This document shows, piece by piece, positions 32,784-41,262 of a DNA stretch of 45,599 nt (position 1 is its first letter; the number at the start of each line of letters is the position of its first letter). The stretch spans positions 1-45,599 of the forward strand of contig DATLFR010000057.1 of assembly GCA_035540895.1 (NCBI GenBank). The letters run 5' to 3'. The DNA comes from Actinomycetota bacterium. Lineage in GTDB: Bacteria > Actinomycetota > JAICYB01. A model generated the notes under the pieces. That model was not told the DNA's origin. It saw nothing but the letters and a program-made list of their open reading frames with translations, and did not search any database. A program made the position numbers and the translations under genes.

Positions 32784-34040
32784 TCAGCCGGGCGGCGAGG
32801 GGGACACCTCGGCCCCCGCCGGGGCCCCCGCTCCTTCGGCCCCCGCCGGGGCTCCGTGGGGCGTCCCCGCCGGCGGGGACGCCGCCGCGAACCCGCGCTT
32901 CGATCCCGCGATCAACAGGAGGCCGATGAAGACGCCGCCCGCGGCGGCCGCGAACGCTCCCCGGTATCCGAGCCACGATGCGAGCAGCCCGGAGACGGCC
33001 GCCCCGAACCCGAAACCGGCGTCGAAGAACATGCTGACCGTCCCGACCGCGGAACCGCGCTCCGCCTCCGGGGAGGAGGTCACCGCCATCGAGATCAGCG
33101 CCGGAAAGGCCAGGCCGTGTCCGATCGCGCAGAGAGCGGTGCCGACGAAGAGACCCACGACGTTGCCCACCCCGGCCACGACGAGGAGCCCGACCATGCC
33201 TCCCGTCAGCGCGAGCGCGGCCGCGCGCCGGTAGCCCAGGATGTCCGGGAGCTTGGCTCCCACGGAGCGGATCACCAGGACGATCCCGCTGTAGAGCAGG
33301 AAGGCGACGGCCGAGCCCCTGAGGCCCAGTTCCCGCGCGTACAGGGGCAGGAACGCGGTGAAGGCGACTATGCCGAGCATCATGAAGAAGAGGATCGTCC
33401 CGGGCAGGACGCCGGAGGGGTTTATCAACCGGGCCCGCTGAGCCAGCGCCGCCGCTGGGGGTCGGGTCTCCTGCACGGTCATGCACAGGACGGCCCCGAG
33501 GGCGGCGCATGCGCCGGACACGAGCCAGACCGCGTCGAACCCGGCCAGGCGCAGGACCGTCTCCCCGAAGGCGGGTCCGAGCGCGAGCCCGCCATGGAGG
33601 CCGAGCGAGAAGTAGGACATCGCCTCTCCCCGCCGGGCATCGGGGGCGAGGTCGCTGACCACCGCGACCGCGCCCACGAAGAAGAACCCCTCCCCCGCCC
33701 CCGTGACGGCGCGCAGGAGGACGAGGACGGGCAACGAGTCCGCCAGGGTGTACGCGGCGATCGACGCAGCCAGCGCTCCCGCTCCGCCCACCATGATCAG
33801 ACGGCGGCCCCGCCGGTCTCCCGCCCGGCCGGCGAACGGACGCAGCACGACCGCGGACACGGCGAAGGCGGCGACCGCGATGCCGACCCCGGCGTCTCCC
33901 CGTCCGAGGGGCCCCCTCACGTACAGGGGGATGGTGGGCAGCAGGGCCCCGACGGCGACGAAGTAGGCGAAGGTGGCCAGGACGACCCTCACGAAGAGCG
34001 GGTTGGCCAGGCGCTGGGGGGCGTCGACGGTCGCGGTCAC
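32784..34040 (-). CDS. MFS transporter
   Basis: The 418-residue protein has about twelve membrane segments and the MFS A-like motif GRAGDRRGRRLIMV near residue 70, which marks the loop between helices 2 and 3. It ends in an Ala/Pro/Gly-rich cytoplasmic tail. Related proteins are drug or metabolite exporters of DHA1 type, but no substrate can be inferred. The start is GTG 34040. A hairpin at 34109-34140 separates it from the GH18 gene upstream. Confidence 0.85.
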   Translation of the reverse strand: MTATVDAPQRLANPLFVRVVLATFAYFVAVGALLPTIPLYVRGPLGRGDAGVGIAVAAFAVSAVVLRPFAGRAGDRRGRRLIMVGGAGALAASIAAYTLADSLPVLVLLRAVTGAGEGFFFVGAVAVVSDLAPDARRGEAMSYFSLGLHGGLALGPAFGETVLRLAGFDAVWLVSGACAALGAVLCMTVQETRPPAAALAQRARLINPSGVLPGTILFFMMLGIVAFTAFLPLYARELGLRGSAVAFLLYSGIVLVIRSVGAKLPDILGYRRAAALALTGGMVGLLVVAGVGNVVGLFVGTALCAIGHGLAFPALISMAVTSSPEAERGSAVGTVSMFFDAGFGFGAAVSGLLASWLGYRGAFAAAAGGVFIGLLLIAGSKRGFAAASPPAGTPHGAPAGAEGAGAPAGAEVSPSPPG

Positions 34041-34108
34041 GGGTCCTCGGTCGCTCGGGGGCGGCCCGGGGGCCGCGAGAGACGTCCAGGGTACCCCCCG
34101 GAGAGACG

Positions 34109-34140
34109 GTGGGGGCCCGGCCTATAGGCCGAGCCCCCAC
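34109..34140. terminator. strong hairpin terminator between GH18 and MFS genes
   Basis: GTGGGGGC (34109-34116) pairs with GCCCCCAC (34133-34140). After one C/A mismatch CGGCC pairs with GGCCG around a TATA loop, giving a long stem. It lies just past the stop of the GH18 gene, which reads leftward. There is no T-tract. Confidence 0.65.
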
Positions 34141-34161
34141 TGACAACCCCCCGTGTGTTCT

Positions 34162-35562
34162 CTAGCCCGTGCGGGCGGTGGCGTAGCTGGACAGCACGCT
34201 CTTGTTCCCGGCCCCGTCGTAGGCGAGCACCTTGTAGTAGAACCGCACGCCCTTCTTGTGGCCCGTGTCCGAGTAGGCGGTGGAGGGCGACGCCACCGTG
34301 GCGATCTTCGCGTACCCCGACGAGTGGCTCGTGCTGCGGTGGACCTCGTATCCAGCCAGGCCGCTGCCACCCGTGTCCGTGGAGGCGGTCCAGGTCACTC
34401 GGACCCCGCCGGTGATCGTGGCTGCCTTGACGCTGGCTGGCTTGGACGGCGCCGTCCCGTCTGTGGGCGGCGTCGTCGTCGTCGTGGTCCCCCCGCTGCC
34501 CCATGCTGTCCGGAACTCGCTCCAGACGTTGGCGTCCTCACCGCCGAGCCTCCAGGTGGCGGCGCCGGCCAGTCCGTAGCGGGAGACGACGGGGATCTTC
34601 GCCTTGATCGACTCGCGGTCCTCGTAGTAGACGGTCCGGGTCGACCCGTTGACGCTGTAGGAGTACCAGGGCGCCTTCGCCGTGTCGTCCCAGCGGCGGG
34701 TCGCGCCGTACTTCACGCGGCGAGCCTCGACGTCCTGGTGAACGAGGCCCTCCCCGGAGCTGCCGAGCCAGTCGTAGCCGTAGAGCGGCATCCCCAGCTG
34801 CACCTTCGAGGGAGCGATGGCCGATGCCGTGAAGCGGGCGACGTCGTCGACCCAGGCCAGCGGCGCGACGGGTCCGGCGGTGCTGGTCGACCAGTGGTAG
34901 TCGTAGGCCATGACGCGAGCCCGGTCGACCACCCTGCCCAGAGCCGCGTAGTCCTGGGACCTCGGACCGTCCCAGGTCCCGGGCTCCGACGTCTTCGGGT
35001 GCAGGGCGACCGCGAGCACCTTGCCGCGGCTGCGCAGAGCCGAGCCCAGCTCGGTCATGAACGAGGTGAAGCGGTCGCGGTCGGCTGCGTACATGCTCTC
35101 GTAGTCGATATCGATCCCGTCGTAGCCGTTGTTCACGACGAGGTTCACGAGCGTGTTCACATGCGCCGTCCGGTTCGTGGAGGACGCGAGCATCGTCGAG
35201 ACCCTGGCCGGGTCGAAGTCGTTGTTGATCGTCGGTATGACGCGGACCCCCCGCGATCGCGCCGCGTCGACCACGGTCCTGTCGCCGGCTCCCGGGTACG
35301 CGAGTACGGAGGTCGTCCCACGCATCTCGTACCAGAACGGCGACAGCTCCGAGTAGAGGTCGGCGTTGTCGGTGAAGGACTTGAGCGCCCTGGCCTGGTC
35401 CCAGTACGGGAGCCAGGCGGCGAGCTTCGGTCCGGACGTGGAGGCCGCTGCCGGTGCCGGGGGGAGGATCACGAGCGCCAGGAGGAAGGCCAGACCTGCG
35501 GCGGCCGATGTCCGGCCGGCCTTCGCCCCGAGCGTGCTGATGTGGTTCCGATTTGTCCGCAT
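34162..35562 (-). CDS. secreted GH18-family glycosidase with fibronectin-III domain
   Basis: The 466-residue protein has a signal peptide (about residues 15-41), a GH18 TIM barrel at about 45-365, a Gly/Thr/Pro linker (GGTTTTTTPPTDG), and a C-terminal fibronectin-III domain. The GH18 signature is YDGIDIDYE with catalytic acid Glu155 and Asp148, Asp151, Asp153 in place. The closest relatives are spore-cortex/cell-wall type GH18 proteins as well as chitinases, so either chitin or peptidoglycan-type glycans could be the substrate. Start ATG 35562 has no obvious ribosome-binding site and follows a leader that may be structured. Confidence 0.85.
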   Translation of the reverse strand: MRTNRNHISTLGAKAGRTSAAAGLAFLLALVILPPAPAAASTSGPKLAAWLPYWDQARALKSFTDNADLYSELSPFWYEMRGTTSVLAYPGAGDRTVVDAARSRGVRVIPTINNDFDPARVSTMLASSTNRTAHVNTLVNLVVNNGYDGIDIDYESMYAADRDRFTSFMTELGSALRSRGKVLAVALHPKTSEPGTWDGPRSQDYAALGRVVDRARVMAYDYHWSTSTAGPVAPLAWVDDVARFTASAIAPSKVQLGMPLYGYDWLGSSGEGLVHQDVEARRVKYGATRRWDDTAKAPWYSYSVNGSTRTVYYEDRESIKAKIPVVSRYGLAGAATWRLGGEDANVWSEFRTAWGSGGTTTTTTPPTDGTAPSKPASVKAATITGGVRVTWTASTDTGGSGLAGYEVHRSTSHSSGYAKIATVASPSTAYSDTGHKKGVRFYYKVLAYDGAGNKSVLSSYATARTG

Positions 35563-35660
35563 GGTTGATGCATCGGCCGGGAACGACTCGACCGAATAGT
35601 CCGTTCGGACCAGATGCGGACTCGTCGGCGGGTCACCCAGCCCGGGTTCGCCGCTCGGAG
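35563..35660 (-). promoter_or_regulatory. possible structured 5' leader of the GH18 gene
   Basis: A TAGGCT hexamer on the minus strand (about 35661-35656) could be the -10 element, giving a leader of about 95 bases. The leader contains the short hairpin GTCCG-AA-CGGAC and a CGGG...CCCG pair near GGGTGACCCG. Cell-wall hydrolase genes in actinobacteria can follow riboswitches, but I do not recognise a known class. Confidence 0.3.
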
Positions 35661-35673
35661 CCTAGCAAGGATG

Positions 35674-35698
35674 AGGCCCGGTGCCGAGCACCGGGCCT
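35674..35698. terminator. perfect-stem terminator hairpin after LPXTG gene
   Basis: AGGCCCGGTGC and GCACCGGGCCT form a perfect 11-bp stem with a CGA loop. It lies 28 bases past the stop of the leftward LPXTG gene, ending that operon. A CCTTGTT run follows on the plus strand. Confidence 0.75.
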
Positions 35699-35725
35699 CC
35701 TTGTTCCTGGTACGGGGTGCGATCG

Positions 35726-35962
35726 CTACGAGTCGTGCTCGAGGGGCGTCGCCGGGCTCAGCCTGCGATCGCGCCCACGATGCATCATCAGCGTTCCCAG
35801 CGCGGCGAGCGTGGTCCCCAGGCCGGCGAGCGCCTGGATCGACGCGCCGGTGGACGGGAGGCGCTGCAAGCCTTCCGCTGCGGCGGCCTGCACACCCTTC
35901 GCGGCTGCGGCCCCGAGGACGGCCGCCGCCCCGACGCTGGTCGGTGCGTAGTAGGTGCCCAT
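35726..35962 (-). CDS. LPXTG-motif small cell-wall protein
   Basis: The 78-residue product has a C-terminal sortase signal: LPSTG (residues 35-39), a hydrophobic stretch (ASIQALAGLGTTLAALGTLM), and a basic tail (HRGRDRR). Only about 34 residues precede the motif, and they contain an Ala-rich region instead of a classical signal peptide. AAGGAG precedes ATG 35962. It is the last gene of an operon with a GT2 glycosyltransferase and a coiled-coil protein. It may be a tethered mini-anchor, but export is uncertain. Confidence 0.65.
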   Translation of the reverse strand: MGTYYAPTSVGAAAVLGAAAAKGVQAAAAEGLQRLPSTGASIQALAGLGTTLAALGTLMMHRGRDRRLSPATPLEHDS

Positions 35963-35973
35963 ATCGCGTCTCC

Positions 35974-37569
35974 TTAGTGTCCTTTGACCCAGGTCAGGCT
36001 CTGGCGGCGCAGGACCCACTCCCGGAACAGGGCTTCGAGGTAGAACCACTGCGCTAGGTAGGTCATAACCACATAGGCGGGGAGTGAAACCAGCGCCCGG
36101 CGGACCCCGACCGTCGCCGCCGCCGCCACGGCGGGTATGGCCACCGCGAACAGGGGAGCGGCGACCAGCAGACCGACCCTGAGGTCGCCCCTGAGTGCCC
36201 CCGCGACCCCGTAGGTGAGGAGCAGCGGAACCATCAGCCAGGCGATGACGAGGTCGATCAGCCCGGCCAGGACGAGGAAGCTCAGGGAGGCGCGGCGACC
36301 GATCGCCCGGCGATGGGTGGCCAGGCACTGGAAGAACCCGCCCGCCCAGCGGCGCATCTGCGCCTTGTACAGGGTCCATGTCTGCGGCTCGACCGGGTAC
36401 GAGATCGCGCGAGGGGTGTAGCCGACCCGGAAGCCGGCGAACTGCATGCGCCAGGTGATGTCCATGTCCTCGGCGAGCGTATTGCTCTCGTAGCCGGCCA
36501 CGGCGCGGAGCGCCTGCGTCCGGAAGGCGGCCACGCAGCCGGAGAGGACGAACATCGTCCCGAGCGTCCGCTGGGCCCGCTTATGCACCCGCATCGCCAT
36601 CGCGTACTCGACCATCCGTCCCCTGGCCCACATCCCCTTCTCGAACTGCGGGAGGACGGCCCCGTTCGTGGCGTCCCACCCTCCGTCGAGGTCGGCCACC
36701 AGCCGCTCGACGCACTCGGGGTGCAGGGTGGTATCGGCGTCGATCGAGATGACGTGGTCGGTCTGCACGTGCTGGAGGCCGAGGTTCTGGGCTCCCGCCT
36801 TCAGCCGATTGATCTCCGTGTGCAGCACATCCGCGCCGAGGTGGCGCGCGATCTCAGCGGTGCGGTCCGTCGAGCAGTCGTCGATCACCAGGATCCGGTC
36901 GGGACGCCGCGTCTGCCGGTGCAGGCTCCGGAGGGTGTGTCCTATCCAGGCCTCCTCGTTGTGCGCGGGGATCATGACCGTCACGGTCGACGGCCTCCCC
37001 GGGTCGGGGCGGGGCGGCTGCGGGAGCCACTGCGCGACCTTGCCGCTCATGACGCGCAGGCCGCCGGCCACCTCGGCGACCTCGGCGAGCGTGAGCCCCT
37101 CCTCCCCAAGCAGGCCCCGGTGGACGAGGTCGAGTAGCACGTCCGCGCGCGCGGCCATCCCGCTCTGGGGCACGAGGACCGCGTGGGGCAGGACCCGGGG
37201 GGCCATCCTCCCGAGGCGCGTCCAGCCGCCTGCGGACCGGTCGGCCGGCACGACGAGACCACCCTGGGCGAGCAGCCGCTGGACCTCCGTCCACAGCAGG
37301 GGACGGGGGACCGTGCCGGATGCCAGCAGGGTCACGGGGTCGCTGCCCATGGTCGCAGCGAGGTTGCGGACGAGCGAGGCGAGGGCGGCGGGCGGCCCCG
37401 GCCACTCGGTGAGGACCTGGGCCCTGGCCAGCCCGACCACTGCGTCCGCCTCCTCGGGCGTGGCGACCACGCAGTGGATCCTGTCCTGCGGCAGGGGTAT
37501 ACGGGTGACGGTCTCCCGGAGCAGGTCGGGGCCTCGGCCCCCGCTCACGAGCGCCCAGGCGCCGGCCAC
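35974..37569 (-). CDS. family-2 membrane glycosyltransferase (cellulose/hyaluronan synthase-like)
   Basis: The 531-residue protein carries a GT2 domain at about residues 190-430: IDDCSTD, DADTT (the DxD metal site), EDMD, and QMRRW (the QxxRW-type motif) are all present, so it should be an active processive transferase. Several membrane segments follow at about 430-520. An N-terminal extension of about 190 residues has no clear catalytic motif. GTG 37569 begins three bases after the stop of the coiled-coil gene. The polymer made is unknown. Confidence 0.87.
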   Translation of the reverse strand: MAGAWALVSGGRGPDLLRETVTRIPLPQDRIHCVVATPEEADAVVGLARAQVLTEWPGPPAALASLVRNLAATMGSDPVTLLASGTVPRPLLWTEVQRLLAQGGLVVPADRSAGGWTRLGRMAPRVLPHAVLVPQSGMAARADVLLDLVHRGLLGEEGLTLAEVAEVAGGLRVMSGKVAQWLPQPPRPDPGRPSTVTVMIPAHNEEAWIGHTLRSLHRQTRRPDRILVIDDCSTDRTAEIARHLGADVLHTEINRLKAGAQNLGLQHVQTDHVISIDADTTLHPECVERLVADLDGGWDATNGAVLPQFEKGMWARGRMVEYAMAMRVHKRAQRTLGTMFVLSGCVAAFRTQALRAVAGYESNTLAEDMDITWRMQFAGFRVGYTPRAISYPVEPQTWTLYKAQMRRWAGGFFQCLATHRRAIGRRASLSFLVLAGLIDLVIAWLMVPLLLTYGVAGALRGDLRVGLLVAAPLFAVAIPAVAAAATVGVRRALVSLPAYVVMTYLAQWFYLEALFREWVLRRQSLTWVKGH

Positions 37570-37572
37570 GGT

Positions 37573-38571
37573 CTACCGCCCGTCGATCGCTGGGAGCGTG
37601 CCCCTGGCGTCGCCCACCTGGCGCAGCGGCCGGACGTCGGCGTCGAGCGCGTCGGGTGACATGAGCCTCGTCAGCAGGCGGTCCCGCATCCGGTCGTTCT
37701 GCCTCTCCAGCACCGCCACCCGGTGCTGCAGACGGGCGAGGCGGGTGGCGGCGTCCTCCAGGACCCGCCGGACCTGCGAGGGCTCCAGCCCGTACAGCGA
37801 GCGGCGGAATGGGGTCTCGAGCAGCGCCGACCGCACGAGGAGCGTCTCGAAGTTGTCCCGGGGCTCCCCCTGCCGAGGACGGGCCTCGTTCAGGGCGGTC
37901 ACCACGCGGTCCCACGGGTCCTCGCGGGCGGCCTCGGGCTTCGTCGCCTCCTGGGTGCGGATGTCGACGAGCGTCTCGAGGAGCGCGTCCCACCACTCCT
38001 GCAGGCGAGCCACCTCGTCCTCGAGGAACGAATGGGAGGCGGCGACGAGCGAGAGCCACCCCTTGACGGCCTGCTGATCGAGCCCGCGCATGGAGGTCGG
38101 GAACTCGCGCGTAGCGATCTCGGCGGAGTGCACGGGGGTGAGGACCTGCTCCTCCCGGCGACGGCGGATGCGCTCGGCCTCCTGGATCGCGACGGCCTTG
38201 ATCGCCTCGGCCTCCTCGAGCGCGGCCTGACGGATGGCGGCTACGTCGGCAGCGGCCTCGGCCTGAGCCACGATGGAGCCCGCCTCGGCCCGAGCCCGCT
38301 CGATGATCGCTTCCGCTTCCTCCTGGGCGTCCGCGATGAGCGCGGCTATGGCGGGGTTCAACTCGTGTTCGGCCGTCGTGACCTGGCTGCGAGCCTCGGC
38401 CTCGGCCTGCTTCAGGACGGTCTCCCGCTCGCGCTCCGCCTCCCGGCGGATCGCGTACGCCTCGGCCATGCCCTGGGCGACGATGTCCTCGGCCCGGCGG
38501 CGGGCCTTCTGGATCATGCGACGGCGCGGCAGGTCGAAGCCCTCGTCGCCTGTGCCCTCGCGTCCGTGCAC
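37573..38571 (-). CDS. DivIVA-like coiled-coil protein
   Basis: The 332-residue protein starts with about 140 residues of continuous Ala/Glu/Arg coiled coil. Two DivIVA-like motifs follow: REFPTSMRGLDQQAVKGWL (about residues 156-174) and TPFRRSLYGLEPSQVRRVL (about 252-270). DivIVA proteins bind curved membrane and recruit cell-envelope machinery at poles or septa. This gene precedes a GT2 synthase and an LPXTG protein in one operon. GTG 38571 is the chosen start, with GGGGAGGG upstream; an in-frame ATG lies at residue 19. Confidence 0.75.
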   Translation of the reverse strand: MHGREGTGDEGFDLPRRRMIQKARRRAEDIVAQGMAEAYAIRREAERERETVLKQAEAEARSQVTTAEHELNPAIAALIADAQEEAEAIIERARAEAGSIVAQAEAAADVAAIRQAALEEAEAIKAVAIQEAERIRRRREEQVLTPVHSAEIATREFPTSMRGLDQQAVKGWLSLVAASHSFLEDEVARLQEWWDALLETLVDIRTQEATKPEAAREDPWDRVVTALNEARPRQGEPRDNFETLLVRSALLETPFRRSLYGLEPSQVRRVLEDAATRLARLQHRVAVLERQNDRMRDRLLTRLMSPDALDADVRPLRQVGDARGTLPAIDGR

Positions 38572-38652
38572 GGCCTCTCGGCCCTCCCCAGGTGTCTAGA
38601 CCTTCTGCACTACCGGTGAAGTGGTCCCCCGGGCGGGGGACCACGAAACCTG

Positions 38653-38658
38653 TAGGTT
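38653..38658 (+). promoter_or_regulatory. -10 element (TAGGTT), probable leaderless start
   Basis: TAGGTT ends eight bases before ATG 38667. The GGGGGG run between could be a weak ribosome-binding site, so leaderless initiation is possible but not certain. Confidence 0.35.
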
Positions 38659-38666
38659 CGGGGGGA

Positions 38667-40205
38667 ATGAGGCAGGCGGTCGTCATCGGATCGGGTCACA
38701 ACGGGCTCGTCGCCGCCGCGTACCTGGCCCGGGCTGGCTGGGCGGTCACGGTGCTCGAGCGGCGTGACGTCGTGGGCGGCGCCACGGTCACGGAGGAGCT
38801 GGCCCCCGGCTTCCGCGTCTCAACCGCCTCCTACTCGCTCTCGCTGCTGCGTCCGCGTATCCACGCCGAGCTGGACCTGGCCACGCACGGCCTCGTGATA
38901 CAGCCGAAGGACCCCCAGCTCTTCGCGCCCCTGCCCGGTGGACGGCACCTCCTCGTCTGGCGCGACCCGGCCCGGACCCGGTCCGAGATCGAGCGCATCG
39001 CGCCCGGCGACGCGGACGGCTACGCGCGGTACGGCGCGTTCCTCGACGCGGCGGTTCGGCTCATCCGGCCTGCCTTCGAGGCCCCTGAGCCCCCGGCGCT
39101 GGCCGACCTCGAGCGACAGCTGCCAGAGGAGGTCTTCCGGCATGCCATCGTCGGCTCCGCGTCCGAGACGGTCTCCCGGTTCTTCGCCTCCGACGAGCTC
39201 CGCGGGATCTTCGGGTCCCAGGGGATCATCGGTGCGTCGGTCCCGCCCAGCGCGCCCGGGACGGCCTGGGTCCTGACCTACCACGCGCTCGGGGGCGAGC
39301 TCTGCGGTGCGACCGGCACCTGGGCGTACGTCCGGGGCGGGATGGGCGGCGTGTCCCGGGCGCTGGCCGCGGCCGCCGCCGAGGCCGGAGCCGCCATCCG
39401 GACCTCCGCGCCCGTGGCGCGGGTCGTCCAGGAGCGGGACCGAGTCCGGGGCGTCGTGCTCGAGGACGGGACCGAGATCGGGGCGGACGCTGTCCTCTCG
39501 TGCGCCGACCCGGTGCGGACAGGCGGCCTCATGGAGGCGGTCCCCGAGCGGTACGCGCAGCGGCTGTCCGCCTGGCGGACCGCGAGCCCCGTGGTGAAGG
39601 TGAACCTGGCCCTCCGCGAGCTCCCCAGCTTCGTCTCCTCGCCGGGGACCGAGCCCGCCCCCCAGCACGCCGGGACGATCGAGGTCTCGCCGTCGCTGGG
39701 CTACCTGGAGGAGGCGTACGCGGAGGCGGCCGGGGGCGCCGTATCACGCCGTCCGTGGATGGAGGTGTTCATCCAGTCGGTCACCGACCCGACCCTCGCC
39801 CCCGGAGGCGGACACGTTCTGTCGGCGTTCGCGCAGTACGCACCGTCGGGCCTGTCCGACGCCCTCGGACGCATATCGGACGCAGACCGCGCAGGGTGGG
39901 AGCGTCTCCGTGCCGCGGCCGGGGACGCCGTGGTCGAGACGCTGGCCGAGCACGCGCCGAACCTCCCGGACGCGATCGTCGCCCGGCAGGTGCTCGGACC
40001 TCCCGACCTCGAGGACCGGTTCGGCCTCACGGGCGGGAACATCTTCCACGGCGAGATGACCCCGGAACAGTGCTTCGACGGGCGGTTCACCGCCCGCACC
40101 GGCGTCCGGGGGCTATACCTCTGCGGGTCGGGCGCCCACCCGGGCGGGGCGGTGACCGGCGCGCCGGGGCGCAACGCCGCGCACTGCGCGATGTCCGACG
40201 CCTAG
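38667..40205 (+). CDS. FAD-dependent oxidoreductase, phytoene desaturase (CrtI)-like
   Basis: The 512-residue protein begins with an FAD-binding Rossmann motif (VVIGSGHNGLVAAAYLARAG, residues about 5-24) and keeps the CrtI-type layout: GGATVTEELAPGF, then a C-terminal GLYLCGSGAHPGGAVTGAPG segment that closes the flavin site. Members act on carotenoids, other polyenes or retinoid-like substrates; no carotenoid genes are nearby, so the substrate is open. It overlaps the response-regulator gene by four bases at the 3' end, tail to tail. Confidence 0.85.
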   Translation: MRQAVVIGSGHNGLVAAAYLARAGWAVTVLERRDVVGGATVTEELAPGFRVSTASYSLSLLRPRIHAELDLATHGLVIQPKDPQLFAPLPGGRHLLVWRDPARTRSEIERIAPGDADGYARYGAFLDAAVRLIRPAFEAPEPPALADLERQLPEEVFRHAIVGSASETVSRFFASDELRGIFGSQGIIGASVPPSAPGTAWVLTYHALGGELCGATGTWAYVRGGMGGVSRALAAAAAEAGAAIRTSAPVARVVQERDRVRGVVLEDGTEIGADAVLSCADPVRTGGLMEAVPERYAQRLSAWRTASPVVKVNLALRELPSFVSSPGTEPAPQHAGTIEVSPSLGYLEEAYAEAAGGAVSRRPWMEVFIQSVTDPTLAPGGGHVLSAFAQYAPSGLSDALGRISDADRAGWERLRAAAGDAVVETLAEHAPNLPDAIVARQVLGPPDLEDRFGLTGGNIFHGEMTPEQCFDGRFTARTGVRGLYLCGSGAHPGGAVTGAPGRNAAHCAMSDA

Positions 40206-40615
40206 CGGTCGCGCCAGCGGGGGTCGGCCGGCTGGGCGGCGGCGGCCAGCGCCTCACGCACGACGTCGATGAGCTCGCGGGGGCCGACCGGCTTCAGCAC
40301 GTACGCCTGGGCGCCGCGCGTCCGGGCCATCTGGCGGAAATCCTCGTCGTCCCGCGATGTCATGACCACGACCGGGACGGACGCGTATCGCGTGTCGCGG
40401 CGCAGGTCCCCGAGCGCGGCCCACCCCGTACGGCCGGGCATCATCAGGTCGGTCACGATCAGGTCCGGCGCCCCCTTCCCCTCGAGGTGCGCGATCAGCT
40501 GGTCGCCGTCTCCCAGCTGGGAGACCCGGTACCCCTGCTCGCGCAGGATCCGCGCGCACAGGGTGCGGAAGTCGTCGTCGTCGTCGACGAGCAGCACGTG
40601 CGGAGGTGTCCCCAT
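40202..40615 (-). CDS. stand-alone CheY-like response regulator
   Basis: The 137-residue protein is a lone receiver domain. The phosphoacceptor is Asp56 (VTDLMMPG), the acidic cluster DDDDD is at residues 11-15, the switch Thr is Thr86 (VMTSRD) and the conserved Lys is Lys108 (YVLKPVG). No output domain is attached, so it may act by protein contact. No histidine kinase lies in the window. ATG 40615 is chosen, although the ribosome-binding site is weak; a GTG at 40633 is possible. Confidence 0.87.
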   Translation of the reverse strand: MGTPPHVLLVDDDDDFRTLCARILREQGYRVSQLGDGDQLIAHLEGKGAPDLIVTDLMMPGRTGWAALGDLRRDTRYASVPVVVMTSRDDEDFRQMARTRGAQAYVLKPVGPRELIDVVREALAAAAQPADPRWRDR

Positions 40616-40651
40616 GCCTCGATCATCGCGCACCCCATCCGACGAGCGGCG

Positions 40652-41248
40652 TCACTGGCGCGTCCTTATCCCGAGCGCGCGCAGCTCCAACGCGGCCAGG
40701 GCGTGGTACGCCCCCGACTCGAGGGCGCCGGCGGGATCCGGCGTCGCCCGCCTCAGCTCGCTGAGGGGGCGGTTGGCCACGGCCCGAATCGCGAACAGAC
40801 GCAGGTCGGGAGCGGAGCCCAGGAGCCGACGGGCGGCGGTCGCCTCCCTGACCCACCTGGCGCGACCCGGCAGGTAACGCAGCGCGACGAACGCGATCGG
40901 CAGGACGGCCACGACCACACCGAGGACGAGTGCGAGGGTCATGACGGCCTCCTGCTGGGCGGCTCCCGCACGCTCCAAGGCGCGTCCGGCCTCGGCCGCC
41001 GTGTCCAGCGGGCCGGACAGCAGCCTCCCGACGACGGGGACGCCGGAGACGCTGCTCCCGGCCGACCCGAGCCCCTGCGCTATGCGGGAGCCCCCCTCCT
41101 CGAGCATCCGGCCGGGCTCGACGAGGGCAGCGACGAGGTCGTGCAGCCACATGCCCGTCCGTACCCAGAGATAGGTCCAGGCGGCGACCGCGGCGTCCAG
41201 CGCCATCTGACGGGCGCGCAGCGACGGCGTCTCGGCGTACAGGGTCAT
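40652..41248 (-). CDS. membrane protein of unknown function
   Basis: The 198-residue protein has an N-terminal amphipathic stretch, a middle Gly/Ser/Ala-rich segment, and a membrane segment at about residues 104-124 (LALVLGVVVAVLPIAFVAL). A basic C-terminal cytoplasmic region follows. GGGAGG precedes ATG 41248. It lies between the VOC protein and the response-regulator gene, all leftward, so an operon is likely. No family is recognisable. Confidence 0.6.
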   Translation of the reverse strand: MTLYAETPSLRARQMALDAAVAAWTYLWVRTGMWLHDLVAALVEPGRMLEEGGSRIAQGLGSAGSSVSGVPVVGRLLSGPLDTAAEAGRALERAGAAQQEAVMTLALVLGVVVAVLPIAFVALRYLPGRARWVREATAARRLLGSAPDLRLFAIRAVANRPLSELRRATPDPAGALESGAYHALAALELRALGIRTRQ

Positions 41249-41262
41249 CTGTCCTCCCTGGG

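Noticed and set aside
32637-34127. Long open frame of about 496 codons on the plus strand
   Set aside because: It lies opposite the MFS transporter, whose frame has clear membrane segments and an MFS motif. The frame is Arg/Gly/Pro-rich shadow sequence.
35563-35700. c-di-AMP (ydaO-type) riboswitch
   Set aside because: The leader is too short and lacks the conserved AGCTAAC-type segment. Kept only as a possible unclassified structured leader.
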